Below the pieces are notes generated by a model. It was not told the DNA's origin, did not search any database, and saw nothing but the letters and a program-made list of their open reading frames with translations. Positions 43,368 to 52,618 of a stretch of DNA of 64,000 nucleotides are shown piece by piece. This stretch comes from JBMNKL01 sp050261495. GTDB lineage: Bacteria > Bacillota > Clostridia > Acetivibrionales > DTU013. The stretch covers positions 1-64,000 of the forward strand of contig JBLNDI010000018.1 in the NCBI GenBank assembly GCA_050261495.1, written 5' to 3'. The translations under genes were made by a program, and so were the position numbers. Position 1 is the first letter of the stretch. Each line of letters opens with the position of its first letter.

Positions 43368-44276
43368 ATGAGCTATAATCACGAAAAAGTGCTTCCGGGC
43401 AATATCTGCGAAAAAGACTTATGCAAAATCAAGGAAGCAGTTTGTATACAGGTAGAGAAGATTTACGACTCCTGCAAGGAAAAAGACTGCATTGAGGATG
43501 CCAAGGTATTTTTCAAGAACCCCGATAAAATGGACTGGATAATATGCCACGCCATCAATGTGAAAGCCAGGCGAGCCGAGGTTGTAAAGGTATTCTCCGA
43601 TGTGGAAGAGGTACCGTTCAAGAGGGGTTTTTTCACCGTAGACATCAAGTTCTTTATCAAGGTCGAACTGGACTTTTTCGTACCCAAGCAAAATGGCGGC
43701 ATCAAGATTATTACCGTACCGGGCATCGTGCTGTTTGACAAAAAGGTCATACTGTTCGGTTCCGAAGGCAATGTTAAAATATTCAGATCCCATTTTGTAG
43801 ACAAGGGTCTCGACAACCAGGGTGATTCAGCGCTGCAGCAGGATAATCTTCCCATCTCCAAGGTTGAGGTAGCGGAACCAATCACATTGGGAGCGAAAAT
43901 TGTTGATGTGCTTGAAAATATTTGCGACAGCGGTTGTGACAGGAACATGCCGAAAAGTGTCAGCGACCTGATTGACGATGTTGATTTTGATGAAACGGAC
44001 ATAGTTGTCGGAGATTCGAGGCATCTTCAGATTAAGAGGCAGGTTGTGGTGACAATTGGGCTTTTCTCCATTATCAAGCTTGCAAGAATGGTACAATTGC
44101 TGATACCTGCTTTCGACTTCTGCGTTCCGAAAAAGAAGTGCATTGCCGCGACCGAGGAGGAGCCATGCAAACTGTTTGACACGATCGACTTTCCGATAGA
44201 CGAATTCTTCCCGCCCCAAAAAGTAGATTTCCCCGGTGCGATAGAAGAAGAAAGAACGATGACAAATGATGAATAA
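43368..44276 (+). CDS. Conserved Clostridia protein of unknown function with N-terminal Cys cluster
   Basis: 302 aa from the ATG at 43368 (AGGGGG upstream). The N-terminus holds five Cys in 28 residues (14, 19, 26, 36, 41), with NICEKDLCKIKEAVC. The middle (residues ~50-130) is a beta-rich segment (VKARRAEVVKVFSD, GFFTVDIKFFIKVELDFF); a similar pattern comes back near residues 215-245 (RQVVVTIGLFSIIKLARM). This duplicated arrangement resembles some spore coat proteins of Clostridia, but I cannot name it. A strong terminator follows. Confidence 0.7.
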   Translation: MSYNHEKVLPGNICEKDLCKIKEAVCIQVEKIYDSCKEKDCIEDAKVFFKNPDKMDWIICHAINVKARRAEVVKVFSDVEEVPFKRGFFTVDIKFFIKVELDFFVPKQNGGIKIITVPGIVLFDKKVILFGSEGNVKIFRSHFVDKGLDNQGDSALQQDNLPISKVEVAEPITLGAKIVDVLENICDSGCDRNMPKSVSDLIDDVDFDETDIVVGDSRHLQIKRQVVVTIGLFSIIKLARMVQLLIPAFDFCVPKKKCIAATEEEPCKLFDTIDFPIDEFFPPQKVDFPGAIEEERTMTNDE

Positions 44277-44293
44277 TATGCACGGAAGTACAT

Positions 44294-44324
44294 AAAGGGA
44301 TGGCGCCGCCATCCCTTTATTTTT
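44294..44324 (+). terminator. Rho-independent terminator
   Basis: Perfect 11-bp stem AAAGGGATGGC/GCCATCCCTTT, loop GCC, followed by ATTTTT; 18 bases after the stop of the 302-aa gene. Confidence 0.92.
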
Positions 44325-44425
44325 GCCGTATGCATGCCGCCCGCGATATGCGCATGTTTGCCGGCGCGAGCCTGCGCCGGCATGCGGGAACCGGTTGGCG
44401 CCCGCGCTGATTTAGCGGTTTTCGG

Positions 44426-44791
44426 CTACATGGTTTTGCCAGGTATCAAAAGGTTTATGATGCCATAAACAATGGCGCCGAGTATTGCGCCGAATACAGT
44501 TACGTTATAACCTGGCACAATAAATTTGACGACATAAATTATTACAGCAGCAACAATAAAGCTTGTCAGTCCCCTGCCAAAAGGAGTAGCGTCAATACCG
44601 AGCACTCTTTGTACGAGATAGTCCAGGACAGCGATAACGGCTGCAGCTATAATCAGCGACCAGATGTCCGATATGCTGAACCCAGGCGTGAGAAACGCTG
44701 TTACGGCAAGTACTATTGCCCCGACCAGCCACCTGATTACGAACTGCCCGAAATTGAAACGCTGCGTTGTTTTTTCAACATTTTCAGCCAA
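44426..44791 (-). CDS. Small integral membrane protein, phage holin 4_2/YvlD type
   Basis: 121 aa with four hydrophobic segments (FVIRWLVGAIVLAVTAFL, IWSLIIAAAVIAVLDYLV, FIVAAVIIYVVKFIV, AILGAIVYGIINLLI). Pattern and length fit the Phage_holin_4_2 family, which is mostly chromosomal and not truly phage. Function unknown; in Bacillus a member belongs to the envelope-stress regulon. No phage genes lie nearby. AAGGAAGTGAT precedes the ATG. Confidence 0.78.
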   Translation of the reverse strand: MAENVEKTTQRFNFGQFVIRWLVGAIVLAVTAFLTPGFSISDIWSLIIAAAVIAVLDYLVQRVLGIDATPFGRGLTSFIVAAVIIYVVKFIVPGYNVTVFGAILGAIVYGIINLLIPGKTM

Positions 44792-44959
44792 TCATATCAC
44801 TTCCTTTCAAAGGATATAATGAAAATGCAAATTGTCGTCAATACTATTATTCATTCGGAAAGTTATGTTTATGCAGTTTTGATAATCTTATTTGTTTACT
44901 TTATAGCAAATATCTGATAAAATAAATAAAATATTAAAACAAGATAAATTGTATTGAAA

Positions 44960-45210
44960 TCAGTTGAAAAGGCGATGACCCGGGAGAGTAACCCGCACAA
45001 TAGCCTAAGAGAGATTCCGTCACCGGCTGAAAGCGGAATCGGTGAATTGGCGGACGAAGTGCCCCGTGCGAGCCGGGAGCCTGAATCAAGTAAGGCTTCA
45101 CGGAGACTGCTCCGTTATGCATACGAGATTGGCAACCCGAAGCTTGTTGCCGAATCAGAGTGGAACCGCGGGATACTTCGCCTCTGTAAGAGAGACGAAG
45201 TATTTTTTGT
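44960..45210 (+). promoter_or_regulatory. T-box leader, cysteine-specific
   Basis: The T-box core AGAGTGGAACCGCGG is at 45157-45171 and is followed by a terminator stem TACTTCG/CGAAGTA with a T6 run (to about 45209). Stem I features are present: AGTA near 44987, GAGA near 45010, apical GGCTGAAAGC near 45025 and the specifier loop GAAG-TGC-CCC with UGC (Cys) at 45060-45062. UGGA in the T-box pairs with a UCCA tRNA end, as tRNA-Cys has U at position 73. Uncharged tRNA-Cys should therefore switch on cysE and cysS downstream. Confidence 0.93.
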
Positions 45211-45231
45211 GTTGGAGGGGAAGATTATTCC

Positions 45232-45930
45232 ATGTTTAGAGGATTGCTAAGCGATGCAAGATCAATAGCGAAAAGAGATCCTGCCGCGAAAAGCACACTG
45301 GAGGTATTTTTACTGTATTCGGGCTTTCATGCGCTTATTTACCACCGCATAGCCCATTGGCTGTACAAGAGGAAACTGTTTTTCCTGGCAAGGGTGGTAT
45401 CGCAGTATTCACGTTTCATGACCGGAATCGAGATACACCCTGGCGCCGTGATAGGCCGCGGTTTGTTCATAGATCACGGCATGGGCGTCGTAATCGGGGA
45501 AACTGCCGTAATAGGCGATAATTGCACCATATATCACGGCGTTACGCTGGGAGGCACCGGCAAGGAAAAGGGGAAAAGGCATCCCACCATAGGAAACAAT
45601 GTCCTTATCGGCGCAGGCGCAATACTGTTGGGGCCCATTGTCGTAGGCGACAATGCGATGATAGGCGCCGGCTCGGTTGTCGTGGACAATGTCGAGCCGG
45701 ACACGACTGTTACGGGGCCTAAAGCGCGCGTTGTAAGACGCGGCGGCAGAAAGATCGCGCCGTCCTTCGAGCTGGACCAGGTGCGCATGCCGGATCCCGT
45801 TTCACAGGAACTGTGCAAGCTCCAGGTACGTATCGAACGGCTTGAGGCGGCAATGCGCGGCGAACAGCTGTCTTATGACGAAGAAGATAAATGCGGCAAA
45901 AACAAGAAGACGACGGAGGAGGAAACATGA
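45232..45930 (+). CDS. cysE: Serine O-acetyltransferase
   Basis: 232 aa. It makes O-acetylserine from serine and acetyl-CoA, the first step of cysteine synthesis. The N-terminal helical part (SGFHALIYHRIAHWLYKR) is the short Firmicutes version; the left-handed beta-helix follows with GIEIHPGAVIGRGLFIDH, MGVVIGETAVIG, YHGVTLGGTGKEKGKRHP and MIGAGSVV. The catalytic His pair is seen in IDHG and YHGV. GGAGGGG lies upstream. Its stop overlaps the cysS start (ATGA). The T-box leader ties it to cysteine supply. Confidence 0.95.
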   Translation: MFRGLLSDARSIAKRDPAAKSTLEVFLLYSGFHALIYHRIAHWLYKRKLFFLARVVSQYSRFMTGIEIHPGAVIGRGLFIDHGMGVVIGETAVIGDNCTIYHGVTLGGTGKEKGKRHPTIGNNVLIGAGAILLGPIVVGDNAMIGAGSVVVDNVEPDTTVTGPKARVVRRGGRKIAPSFELDQVRMPDPVSQELCKLQVRIERLEAAMRGEQLSYDEEDKCGKNKKTTEEET

Positions 45931-47324
45931 AGCTGTACAACACGCTTACAAGGCGGAAGGAAGAATTTGTGCCGGTAAAGGAAGGCGTCGCAAGCATATA
46001 TTCGTGCGGGCCGACAGTTTACCAGCATGCGCATATCGGCAACATGAGGGCATACATTTTCATGGATACATTGAGAAGAGTGCTTAGGTATAACGGCTAT
46101 AAGCTCAAGCATGTGATGAACATTACGGACGTGGGCCACCTGGTGTCAGACGCGGACGAGGGAGAAGACAAGATGGTAAAGACAGCCAGGCAGGCGCAAA
46201 AGACGCCGTGGGAAATCGCGGAGCATTATACCGGCCTTTTTATGAGCGACATCGCGGAGCTGAACATAGAAAAACCCGAGTACATCCCGAAAGCCACGGA
46301 GCATATAAACGAGATGATCGAATTTGTAAAAGCGTTGGTTGAAAAGGGATATGGCTACGAAACGAGTGACGGCATCTATTTTGATATAAAGAAGTTCAAA
46401 GGGTATGGAAAACTTTCAGGACTTGACCTTGAAGGACAGATAGCGGGGGCGAGGATCGGCGTCAATGAGGAGAAGAGGCATCCTGCTGACTTCGCGTTGT
46501 GGAAAAAAGCGCCGAAGGAGCATATTATGCAGTGGCCGAGCCCCTGGGGAATGGGATACCCTGGCTGGCACATAGAATGCTCCGCCATGGGCATGAAGTA
46601 CCTTGGAGATGAATTTGACATTCACACCGGCGGCGTGGATCACATACCCGTGCATCACGAGAATGAGATAGCGCAAACCGAGGCGCTCCTAGGCAGACCT
46701 GCCGTGCGCTTCTGGCTTCACAGCGAGTTTCTGCTGGTAGACAACGGGAAAATGTCAAAAAGCCTTGGAAATACCTATACTATTCCCGATTTGAAGGAAA
46801 AGGGCTTTAACCCGCTTGCGTACAGGTACATGTGCCTGAATGCCAACTACAGGAGCAAGCTCAATTTCACGTGGGAAGCCATGAAAGCGGCCCAGGTCGC
46901 GTATGACAGGCTCCTGGAGGGCGTAGCCTCGCATAAAAACGCACAGGAAGGGGTAAAGCCGGATCCTGCCTTGATTGAATCATTCGAAAGGGATTTCAGG
47001 GAAGCCGTGAATGACGATCTTAACATACCCAGGGCTATAGGCGTGGTATGGAATATAGCCAGGCATGAAACGAAATCCCGCGATTTTTACAATTTGCTGC
47101 TGAGAATGGATGAAATCCTTGGGCTGGATTTTGCGAAGGCCGGAGAGAAACCCTTTTCCGCAGAACAACCGCTTGACCCCGAAATAGAGTCGCTTATAAA
47201 CCAGCGGCAGCAGGCCAGGAAGGAGAAAAACTGGAAGCTGGCCGACGAAATCAGGGACCGTCTGAAAAGCATGGGCATTTACCTTGAGGATACCCCTCAG
47301 GGCGTAAAAGTAATCCGGAAGTAA
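45927..47324 (+). CDS. cysS: Cysteinyl-tRNA synthetase
   Basis: 465 aa from the ATG at 45927 (GGAGGAGG upstream). Class I motifs are HIGN (His37) and KMSKS near residue 275, with zinc ligands in SCGPTVY (Cys27), GWHIECSAM and GVDHIPVHHENE. The C-terminal DALR and anticodon-binding parts are complete. Gene order T-box, cysE, cysS is classic for Firmicutes. Confidence 0.96.
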   Translation: MKLYNTLTRRKEEFVPVKEGVASIYSCGPTVYQHAHIGNMRAYIFMDTLRRVLRYNGYKLKHVMNITDVGHLVSDADEGEDKMVKTARQAQKTPWEIAEHYTGLFMSDIAELNIEKPEYIPKATEHINEMIEFVKALVEKGYGYETSDGIYFDIKKFKGYGKLSGLDLEGQIAGARIGVNEEKRHPADFALWKKAPKEHIMQWPSPWGMGYPGWHIECSAMGMKYLGDEFDIHTGGVDHIPVHHENEIAQTEALLGRPAVRFWLHSEFLLVDNGKMSKSLGNTYTIPDLKEKGFNPLAYRYMCLNANYRSKLNFTWEAMKAAQVAYDRLLEGVASHKNAQEGVKPDPALIESFERDFREAVNDDLNIPRAIGVVWNIARHETKSRDFYNLLLRMDEILGLDFAKAGEKPFSAEQPLDPEIESLINQRQQARKEKNWKLADEIRDRLKSMGIYLEDTPQGVKVIRK

Positions 47325-47391
47325 CTTTTTATGCGCATCTTAATATACTGATTATGTAAATGAAATTTATTATGATAGGATGTGCATATAT

Positions 47392-47574
47392 ATGGAAATG
47401 AACGTCATCAAGTGGGATGATAGCATGGCCGAAAGATGTGTCGAAAGAATCCGGAGAGGTTATGTGCCCAGTTATATACACCAAGAAAATAACCTCAACA
47501 GGTCGTTCCAGGCGGGAGAATGGGACGATTTCAAATCAGTTATCGACAAATCGCTTAATAAAAAGAAAAAGTGA
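47392..47574 (+). CDS. Small protein of unknown function
   Basis: 60 aa, highly charged, ending in a Lys run. Starts MEMNVIKWDDSM; no motif or membrane segment. An AGGAT about 13 bases upstream is a weak site; a GTG at 47380 is an alternative. It follows cysS by 67 bases, and a hairpin with T run ends it at 47661. Doubtful but plausible gene. Confidence 0.45.
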   Translation: MEMNVIKWDDSMAERCVERIRRGYVPSYIHQENNLNRSFQAGEWDDFKSVIDKSLNKKKK

Positions 47575-47660
47575 CGAAACAACAAAGGATACAAAGCTCA
47601 TTAAGAATAATTTAAGCCGGGAAAAGAGACTAAAATCACGAAAGGATAAAACATGAAAAG

Positions 47661-47697
47661 GAGTATAGGCAGAATGCGGAAATACCTGCTTATACTC
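47661..47697. terminator. Terminator hairpin between convergent genes
   Basis: Twelve-base arms GAGTATAGGCAG/CTGCTTATACTC with one mismatch, 13-base loop, TTTAT on the right and AAAAG on the left; can serve both strands. Confidence 0.7.
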
Positions 47698-47709
47698 TTT
47701 ATATTTATG

Positions 47710-47865
47710 TCACGTTATGTTATACGGTGTTTCAGACAGCGTTTCAGCCGGAGGCGCGAGGAGTTTTAGGCATATCACGCTGCGGCCGGACTCAAGCAGC
47801 CTGTCGCATGCGTGCGAGCCTGTGAAACCTGCTCCGCCTGTTACCAGTATGGGATTTACGCTCAT
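47710..47865 (-). pseudogene. Truncated NAD-dependent sugar epimerase/dehydratase (YtcB/GalE type)
   Basis: 51 codons whose ATG overlaps the stop of the UDP-glucose dehydrogenase gene (ATGA). It reads MSVNPILVTGGAGFTGSHAC and DRLLESGRSVICL, the N-terminal Rossmann strand-loop-helix-strand of extended SDR enzymes (GGxGFxGSH), and then loses all similarity and stops at TGA. The catalytic YxxxK part is absent. The coupling with ugd shows that a full epimerase once stood here, as in B. subtilis ytcABC. A functional 51-aa product is very unlikely. Confidence 0.8.
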
Positions 47866-49193
47866 TTCATGCCGACTCCCTCGTAATAGAAGCCATGGCT
47901 TTTTACAAGGTCCGGGTTGCAGGCGTTGCGCAAATCGATAAAAACCCTGTTTTTGACTACGGACTTCAGTTTTTCAAAATCCAGCCCGGTTAATTCCTTC
48001 CATTCCGTGGCCAGGACAATGCAGTCGCTCCCGGCGCAGGCCGAATACGGATCATCGCAATAATTCAGGTCCATCTGCGGATATGCCTTTTTCACATTAT
48101 CCATGGCCCTGGGATCATAAACAGAAATCCTGGCTTTATTTTCAAGCAGCGCCGAGAGGATTGTCAGGGAGGGGGATTCGCGGATATCGTCGGTTTCAGG
48201 CTTGAAAGAAAGGCCTAATACGGATATCCTGCGCCCTTCCAATCCCCCCAGCGCATTTTTTATTTTTTCGACCATCCTGGTCTTTTGCCGGTTGTTGACC
48301 TCAAGCACGCTTTCAAGCAGCAAGGGTTCGTATCCGAAGTCCCTGCCGAGCCCGGCCAGCACCCTGACATCTTTCGGGAAGCAGCTTCCGCCGAAGCCGG
48401 GGCCGGGGTTGAGAAACCGGCGGCCGATTCTCCTGTCCAGCCCTATCCCCTCTGCGACCTTGTCAACATTTACATTGAGCATCTCGCATATATTCGCAAT
48501 CTCATTTATGAAACTTATCTTTGTCGCGAGAAACGCGTTGGAAACGTACTTGATCATCTCCGCCGTTTCGATGTCCGTGACCAGGATGGGTATATCAGCG
48601 GCTGCCTGCTCACGGTATATTTCTTTCAGCGTATTTGCCGCACGCTCGCTTTCAGCGCCAATGACTATCCTGTCGGGATTGAAAAAATCATCAACCGCGG
48701 ATCCTTCCCTCAAGAACTCCGGGTTTGACACCACATCGAAGTCAATGCGGCAGCCTGGCTCTTTTTCCCTCTCGTTCAATATTTTCCTGATTTCATTCTT
48801 GATTCTCCGCCCGGTGCCGACCGGCACGGTGCTTTTTGTCACGATAATTTTATAGCCGGTCATATGGCTTGCCAACTTCCTGGCAACTTCGAACACGCGG
48901 CTGGTGTCGCACATGTTGTTATCCAGCACCGGCGTGTTGACAGTAATGAAAATTACGTCGGAGAAATCTACCGCATATTTAATGTCAGTTGTAAAACGAA
49001 GCCTTTTCCGTTCCCTGGCGCAGCTGTCCATGAGGCTGTCAAGGCAAGGCTCGTAAATCGGGCAAATTCCTTTTTTCAGGTTTTCAATTTTTATATGATC
49101 ATTATCGCAGCACAATACATCCATGCCTTCCGCCGCAAGGCAGGCGCCGGTGACCAGCCCGACGTATCCGCTGCCAATTATTGATATATTCAT
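47862..49193 (-). CDS. ugd: UDP-glucose 6-dehydrogenase
   Basis: 443 aa. It oxidises UDP-glucose to UDP-glucuronate with two NAD. The N-terminal Rossmann domain starts with MNISIIGSGYVGLVTGACLA. The catalytic Cys is in GPGFGGSCFPKDVR, and the Lys in EMIKYVSNAFLATKISF. The C-terminal UDP-binding domain has GLSFKPETDDIRESP. It overlaps the glycosyltransferase gene upstream by four bases. Position with CotS-like genes points to a YtcA-like role in spore-coat polysaccharide. Confidence 0.93.
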   Translation of the reverse strand: MNISIIGSGYVGLVTGACLAAEGMDVLCCDNDHIKIENLKKGICPIYEPCLDSLMDSCARERKRLRFTTDIKYAVDFSDVIFITVNTPVLDNNMCDTSRVFEVARKLASHMTGYKIIVTKSTVPVGTGRRIKNEIRKILNEREKEPGCRIDFDVVSNPEFLREGSAVDDFFNPDRIVIGAESERAANTLKEIYREQAAADIPILVTDIETAEMIKYVSNAFLATKISFINEIANICEMLNVNVDKVAEGIGLDRRIGRRFLNPGPGFGGSCFPKDVRVLAGLGRDFGYEPLLLESVLEVNNRQKTRMVEKIKNALGGLEGRRISVLGLSFKPETDDIRESPSLTILSALLENKARISVYDPRAMDNVKKAYPQMDLNYCDDPYSACAGSDCIVLATEWKELTGLDFEKLKSVVKNRVFIDLRNACNPDLVKSHGFYYEGVGMK

Positions 49194-50320
49194 TCCGGTA
49201 CCCCCAAAATTCTTGATGCGACTTTTTCCCAGCTAAATTCCTCTTCTGCAAGTTTTCTGCCCTTCATACCCATTTCCACGGCTACATCCGGGTTGTCCAG
49301 GAGCCTTATGATTTCTCCGGCCATGACATTGGGATTGTTATATTCATCGATTGCGACGCCGTTGCCAAAACCGTTTACGACCTCGGCATTGCCGCCCCTG
49401 TTTGTAGTTATTATGGGAAGACCGGCAGCCATGGCTTCGTAGTGGACTCTTGCCAGCGGCTCATTCCATTGCGACGCGCAGACAAAGATATCCCCCATGC
49501 AATAATAACCGGGTATCTCGGACGGAGGCACAAAACCGGTGAAAACAACCGGCCCGGGGAGCTTTTGCGAGAGCGACTTGACATAATTCGTGTATTCGTC
49601 CGCCTCGCTGCTTCCGTACCACTTGCTTCCCACTATGACTAGCGCGGTATCCGGATGCCCGGACATTACTTTCTCCATTGCTTTTATAAGGATATGAACG
49701 CCTTTTTTGACACTGAGCCTTCCAACGTTAAGGACAACTTTGTAATTTTCGATGCCATGCTTGATTTTCATTTCGTGTTTAATCTTGGCTCCTTCGTCGG
49801 TCCAGCCTGGGTGGTATTTATACGGATCGACTCCCGAGTATACTACCCTCATTTTTCCTTCGGCCGACGGGAACCTCTGTATTACCGTGTTTGCGATATA
49901 GCGGCTGACCGTATTGATAAACTCAGCCTTTTCAATGCATTTCAAAGCGGCTTCATTGGAAATCTTTTCGTGATGAAACATTTCATTATGAAGGCTCAGG
50001 CTGAATTTAACGTCGGGAAAGCTCTCCGAAAGTCCGTGCAAAAAAAGAGGACGGTTAAAAACGTGTACCAAGTCGTGAGAGCTATCAAGCCTGGTCTTCA
50101 GGTTTTCGAGATAGACCGGGCCGGATTTGCCGGGCATCCTTACGTACCTTACGTTGTCCCTGGTTTCCTCATCCGGAAGCCCGGGGTGTTTTATACTGTA
50201 AACCGTGATATCATGGCGCTTCGCCAGGTAGGGAACGACGCCGTCGATGTATAATTGAATCGCGCCGCCCGCAACCGGGGGCACGGGCAGTTTTTCAGTG
50301 CAAATCAAGGCAATCTTCAT
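49190..50320 (-). CDS. GT4-family glycosyltransferase, CotSA/YtcC-like
   Basis: 376 aa, two Rossmann domains of the GT-B fold. The N-terminus has PVAGGAIQLYIDGVVPYLAK; the C-terminal donor-binding motif is EPLARVHYEAMAAGLPIIT, with E-x7-E. VLNVGRLSVKKGVHILIKAM is also typical. Together with CotS-like genes and ugd this matches the spore-coat glycosyltransferases CotSA and YtcC of Bacillus. It overlaps both neighbours by four bases. Donor (UDP-glucuronate or a product of it) is inference. Confidence 0.88.
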   Translation of the reverse strand: MKIALICTEKLPVPPVAGGAIQLYIDGVVPYLAKRHDITVYSIKHPGLPDEETRDNVRYVRMPGKSGPVYLENLKTRLDSSHDLVHVFNRPLFLHGLSESFPDVKFSLSLHNEMFHHEKISNEAALKCIEKAEFINTVSRYIANTVIQRFPSAEGKMRVVYSGVDPYKYHPGWTDEGAKIKHEMKIKHGIENYKVVLNVGRLSVKKGVHILIKAMEKVMSGHPDTALVIVGSKWYGSSEADEYTNYVKSLSQKLPGPVVFTGFVPPSEIPGYYCMGDIFVCASQWNEPLARVHYEAMAAGLPIITTNRGGNAEVVNGFGNGVAIDEYNNPNVMAGEIIRLLDNPDVAVEMGMKGRKLAEEEFSWEKVASRILGVPE

Positions 50321-51369
50321 TGCTGTTCACTTCCTTTAAGCAGTTTTTCCAGGACTTTTTCCTTCGACATCTCCAGCCTGGCGATGTGTTCTATCTCTGA
50401 AGATTTAACCGGCTTGCCCTTCTGGAACAAGTTTTTCACCAGGCCGAAAAACCAGTGCGGAAATACCATGTCTATAAATAATACTTCTGTTTCATCCTTG
50501 CTGAGCGGGTTTTTTTCCATGTACCATCCAAGAATTTCCAATATGGTTTCAGCCGACCATTTGCCAGCGTTTTCGGCATTTTTCCCGATTATTTTCCTTA
50601 AGTCCCTGGCCGGCAGGTCAAAAGTCACTCCGTCCAGGTCCAGCACATACACTCCGTCCTTGCCATGAACGGCATTTCCCTTTCCATAGTCCTGGTGGCA
50701 TAATACAATGGAACGGGAGCCTTCGGCGGTCAATGCCGTATATTGCGTGCGGGCCAGGAGATTAATGGCATGGTTGGCCATCATGATAATCGGGTCAACG
50801 TTTGCCAGGTAAGATGCATGGTAAGGCAGCTCGCTTTTCTTAAGCGAAATTTCCTTCCAGCCGGCCATCCTGTCTCTCATCGATGCATACTGTTCGGGCC
50901 ATTTGCCCAGTTTTGTCGATATCCTGGATTGCGGGTCGGGAACGTAGCCCCTTGTAGCCGCGTGGAAATCGGCCAGTCCCTGGACAGCAAGCTTTAAATC
51001 GGCAGGATTGTTAAAATTCATGTCCTTGCCGTCTATCCATTCGTAGAGCACGAATAACTGCCCGTTGTACTCTGTTATCGGCCGGTTGCGGATGTTAAGG
51101 ATGACGCCGGGGACCTTGCCGCCGGAGTTTTTTGCATGGATTTGCGCGTTTACCGAAAATAGGGCCTTGTCGTACGTCTGCTTCAGACGTTTGAGACAAT
51201 ACCGGTTATTCTTTGCGGCAAGCTTCCATACCGTTTTAATGTCACCGCCCTGTACCAGGGCCAGGTTTTCCGGGACAATCCCGTACTCTTTTAATACATC
51301 AACTGCAAGAGCGTTTGGATCTATTTTAACGTTATTGGTATTATCGATGCCGGTACTCAAAAAACTCAA
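50317..51369 (-). CDS. CotS-family spore coat protein (kinase fold)
   Basis: 350 aa from a TTG with GAAAGG upstream. The fold is that of aminoglycoside/choline kinases: nucleotide-binding lobe with TVWKLAAKNNRYCLKRL, catalytic loop CHQDYGKGNAV and metal-binding YVLDLDGVTFD. CotS-family proteins are incorporated in the spore coat; whether they phosphorylate a small molecule or sugar is unproved. It overlaps the glycosyltransferase by four bases. It is about 30% to 40% like the next gene by eye, so the two are probably ancient duplicates. Confidence 0.87.
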   Translation of the reverse strand: MSFLSTGIDNTNNVKIDPNALAVDVLKEYGIVPENLALVQGGDIKTVWKLAAKNNRYCLKRLKQTYDKALFSVNAQIHAKNSGGKVPGVILNIRNRPITEYNGQLFVLYEWIDGKDMNFNNPADLKLAVQGLADFHAATRGYVPDPQSRISTKLGKWPEQYASMRDRMAGWKEISLKKSELPYHASYLANVDPIIMMANHAINLLARTQYTALTAEGSRSIVLCHQDYGKGNAVHGKDGVYVLDLDGVTFDLPARDLRKIIGKNAENAGKWSAETILEILGWYMEKNPLSKDETEVLFIDMVFPHWFFGLVKNLFQKGKPVKSSEIEHIARLEMSKEKVLEKLLKGSEQQ

Positions 51370-51465
51370 TCCTTTCCAGGTTTTTTCCCGTGGGTGGTCT
51401 TAACTGTTATTTTCAATGGAATAAATCCAATACCGCGGTTGCCCCGCGGAATTTAACTTGTGGAA

Positions 51466-52569
51466 CTAATCGCGCGGCATTATGGAATTAAACCTTTCCA
51501 ATACCGGTTCCGCGGTTTTTTCAAGAGCGGCCATTTCCACTATTCTCTGCTTGTATTTTTCGTTGTTCCATTCCTTGTCGCGTTTGTAATAAAATTTATT
51601 GACAGCCCCGACGAAGAGGTGCGGGAACAAGAGATCCAGCCTGACAACCTCCCACTGCGGGGGAGTCAGCGGATTGACTGCCTGGTAGCTCCCGAGGATG
51701 CTTGAGGCCAGTGCCGCATCCCATTTGCCGGCTTTTTTCATTACTTTGTTCAATAATTTCCGGATATCTCTCGCTGCTATGTCGATGGTTATGGAATCCG
51801 TGTCAAGCACGTATAAATCGCCCGAGGGAGAAATAATGAGATTGCCCGCCGCAAAGTCCTGGTGGCACAGGCATCCGGTCTGCCTGGCTTCGTTCACCCA
51901 GCCGGCGTATTCTTCTCCTCTCAGCAGTTCTACAGCCTTGCACGCACGTTCGTAAAAATGGGGCATTTCTTTCAGGATGACGGCATTTACCGCATCATCG
52001 GCATGCTCGAGGGTATATTTTTCACTTAATGCTTTTATATCTTCCACCTGCGACGAGTAATCTACTACCCATAACCCGAGATGATATTTCGGCTTTGCTT
52101 TTGGCGAAGGCGCAAATCCTTTTGACGCCTTGTGGAAATTTGCAAGGCCGCGTGCGATCATATCCAGTTCCTGGGACGACGAATATCTTGGATTCCTGCC
52201 TTCTATGGCGTCGGAGAGAATATAGCAGGAGCCCTCTATAATTACGTATTCCTTTCCCTCGGAAGTCAGGTTGATTTTCGGGATACGGACGCCGTTTGAG
52301 GAAAGATGCCTGATCGCGTCCGTTATAAACCAAAGGGTTTCTTCGGAATACGAGACTTTTTTCAATATTTTATTTCCCTGGCTTGTTTTTACCCGCCATA
52401 CCCCTTTTTTTTCCTTGTACGATTCATTTTTTATATCGATGACATTTATGTCGTAGCTGCCAAGTACGGTATCAAGGGGTTCATGCTCCATCAAAAGCAT
52501 ACCCGCCACCTCTTTCGGTATTTCATGCAACCCGGCAAATTGCCGCATTGCGGCAAACTTATTCAACAC
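51466..52569 (-). CDS. CotS-family spore coat protein (kinase fold), second copy
   Basis: 367 aa if the GTG at 52569 is used; no good ribosome-binding site decides the start. Kinase-fold marks: VWRVKTSQGNKILKKV in the N-lobe, CLCHQDFAAGNLIISPSG as catalytic loop and LYVLDTDSITIDIAARD. It heads the spore-coat run, ahead of the first CotS copy by 96 bases, a gap that contains a small CCGCGG hairpin. Confidence 0.87.
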   Translation of the reverse strand: MLNKFAAMRQFAGLHEIPKEVAGMLLMEHEPLDTVLGSYDINVIDIKNESYKEKKGVWRVKTSQGNKILKKVSYSEETLWFITDAIRHLSSNGVRIPKINLTSEGKEYVIIEGSCYILSDAIEGRNPRYSSSQELDMIARGLANFHKASKGFAPSPKAKPKYHLGLWVVDYSSQVEDIKALSEKYTLEHADDAVNAVILKEMPHFYERACKAVELLRGEEYAGWVNEARQTGCLCHQDFAAGNLIISPSGDLYVLDTDSITIDIAARDIRKLLNKVMKKAGKWDAALASSILGSYQAVNPLTPPQWEVVRLDLLFPHLFVGAVNKFYYKRDKEWNNEKYKQRIVEMAALEKTAEPVLERFNSIMPRD

Positions 52570-52583
52570 AACCGAAATGAAGC

Positions 52584-52608
52584 TTCAGGGGGATATGATC
52601 CCCCTGAA
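52584..52608 (-). promoter_or_regulatory. Perfect stem-loop between amphi-Trp and CotS-like genes
   Basis: An 11-bp stem TTCAGGGGGAT/ATCCCCCTGAA with a three-base loop. No T run on the minus strand, so it is more likely a processing or stabilising hairpin than a full terminator. Confidence 0.6.
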
Positions 52609-52618
52609 TCAAGCCCTG

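Noticed and set aside
44426..44791. Prophage from the holin-like gene
   Set aside because: No other phage genes nearby; the family is common on chromosomes.
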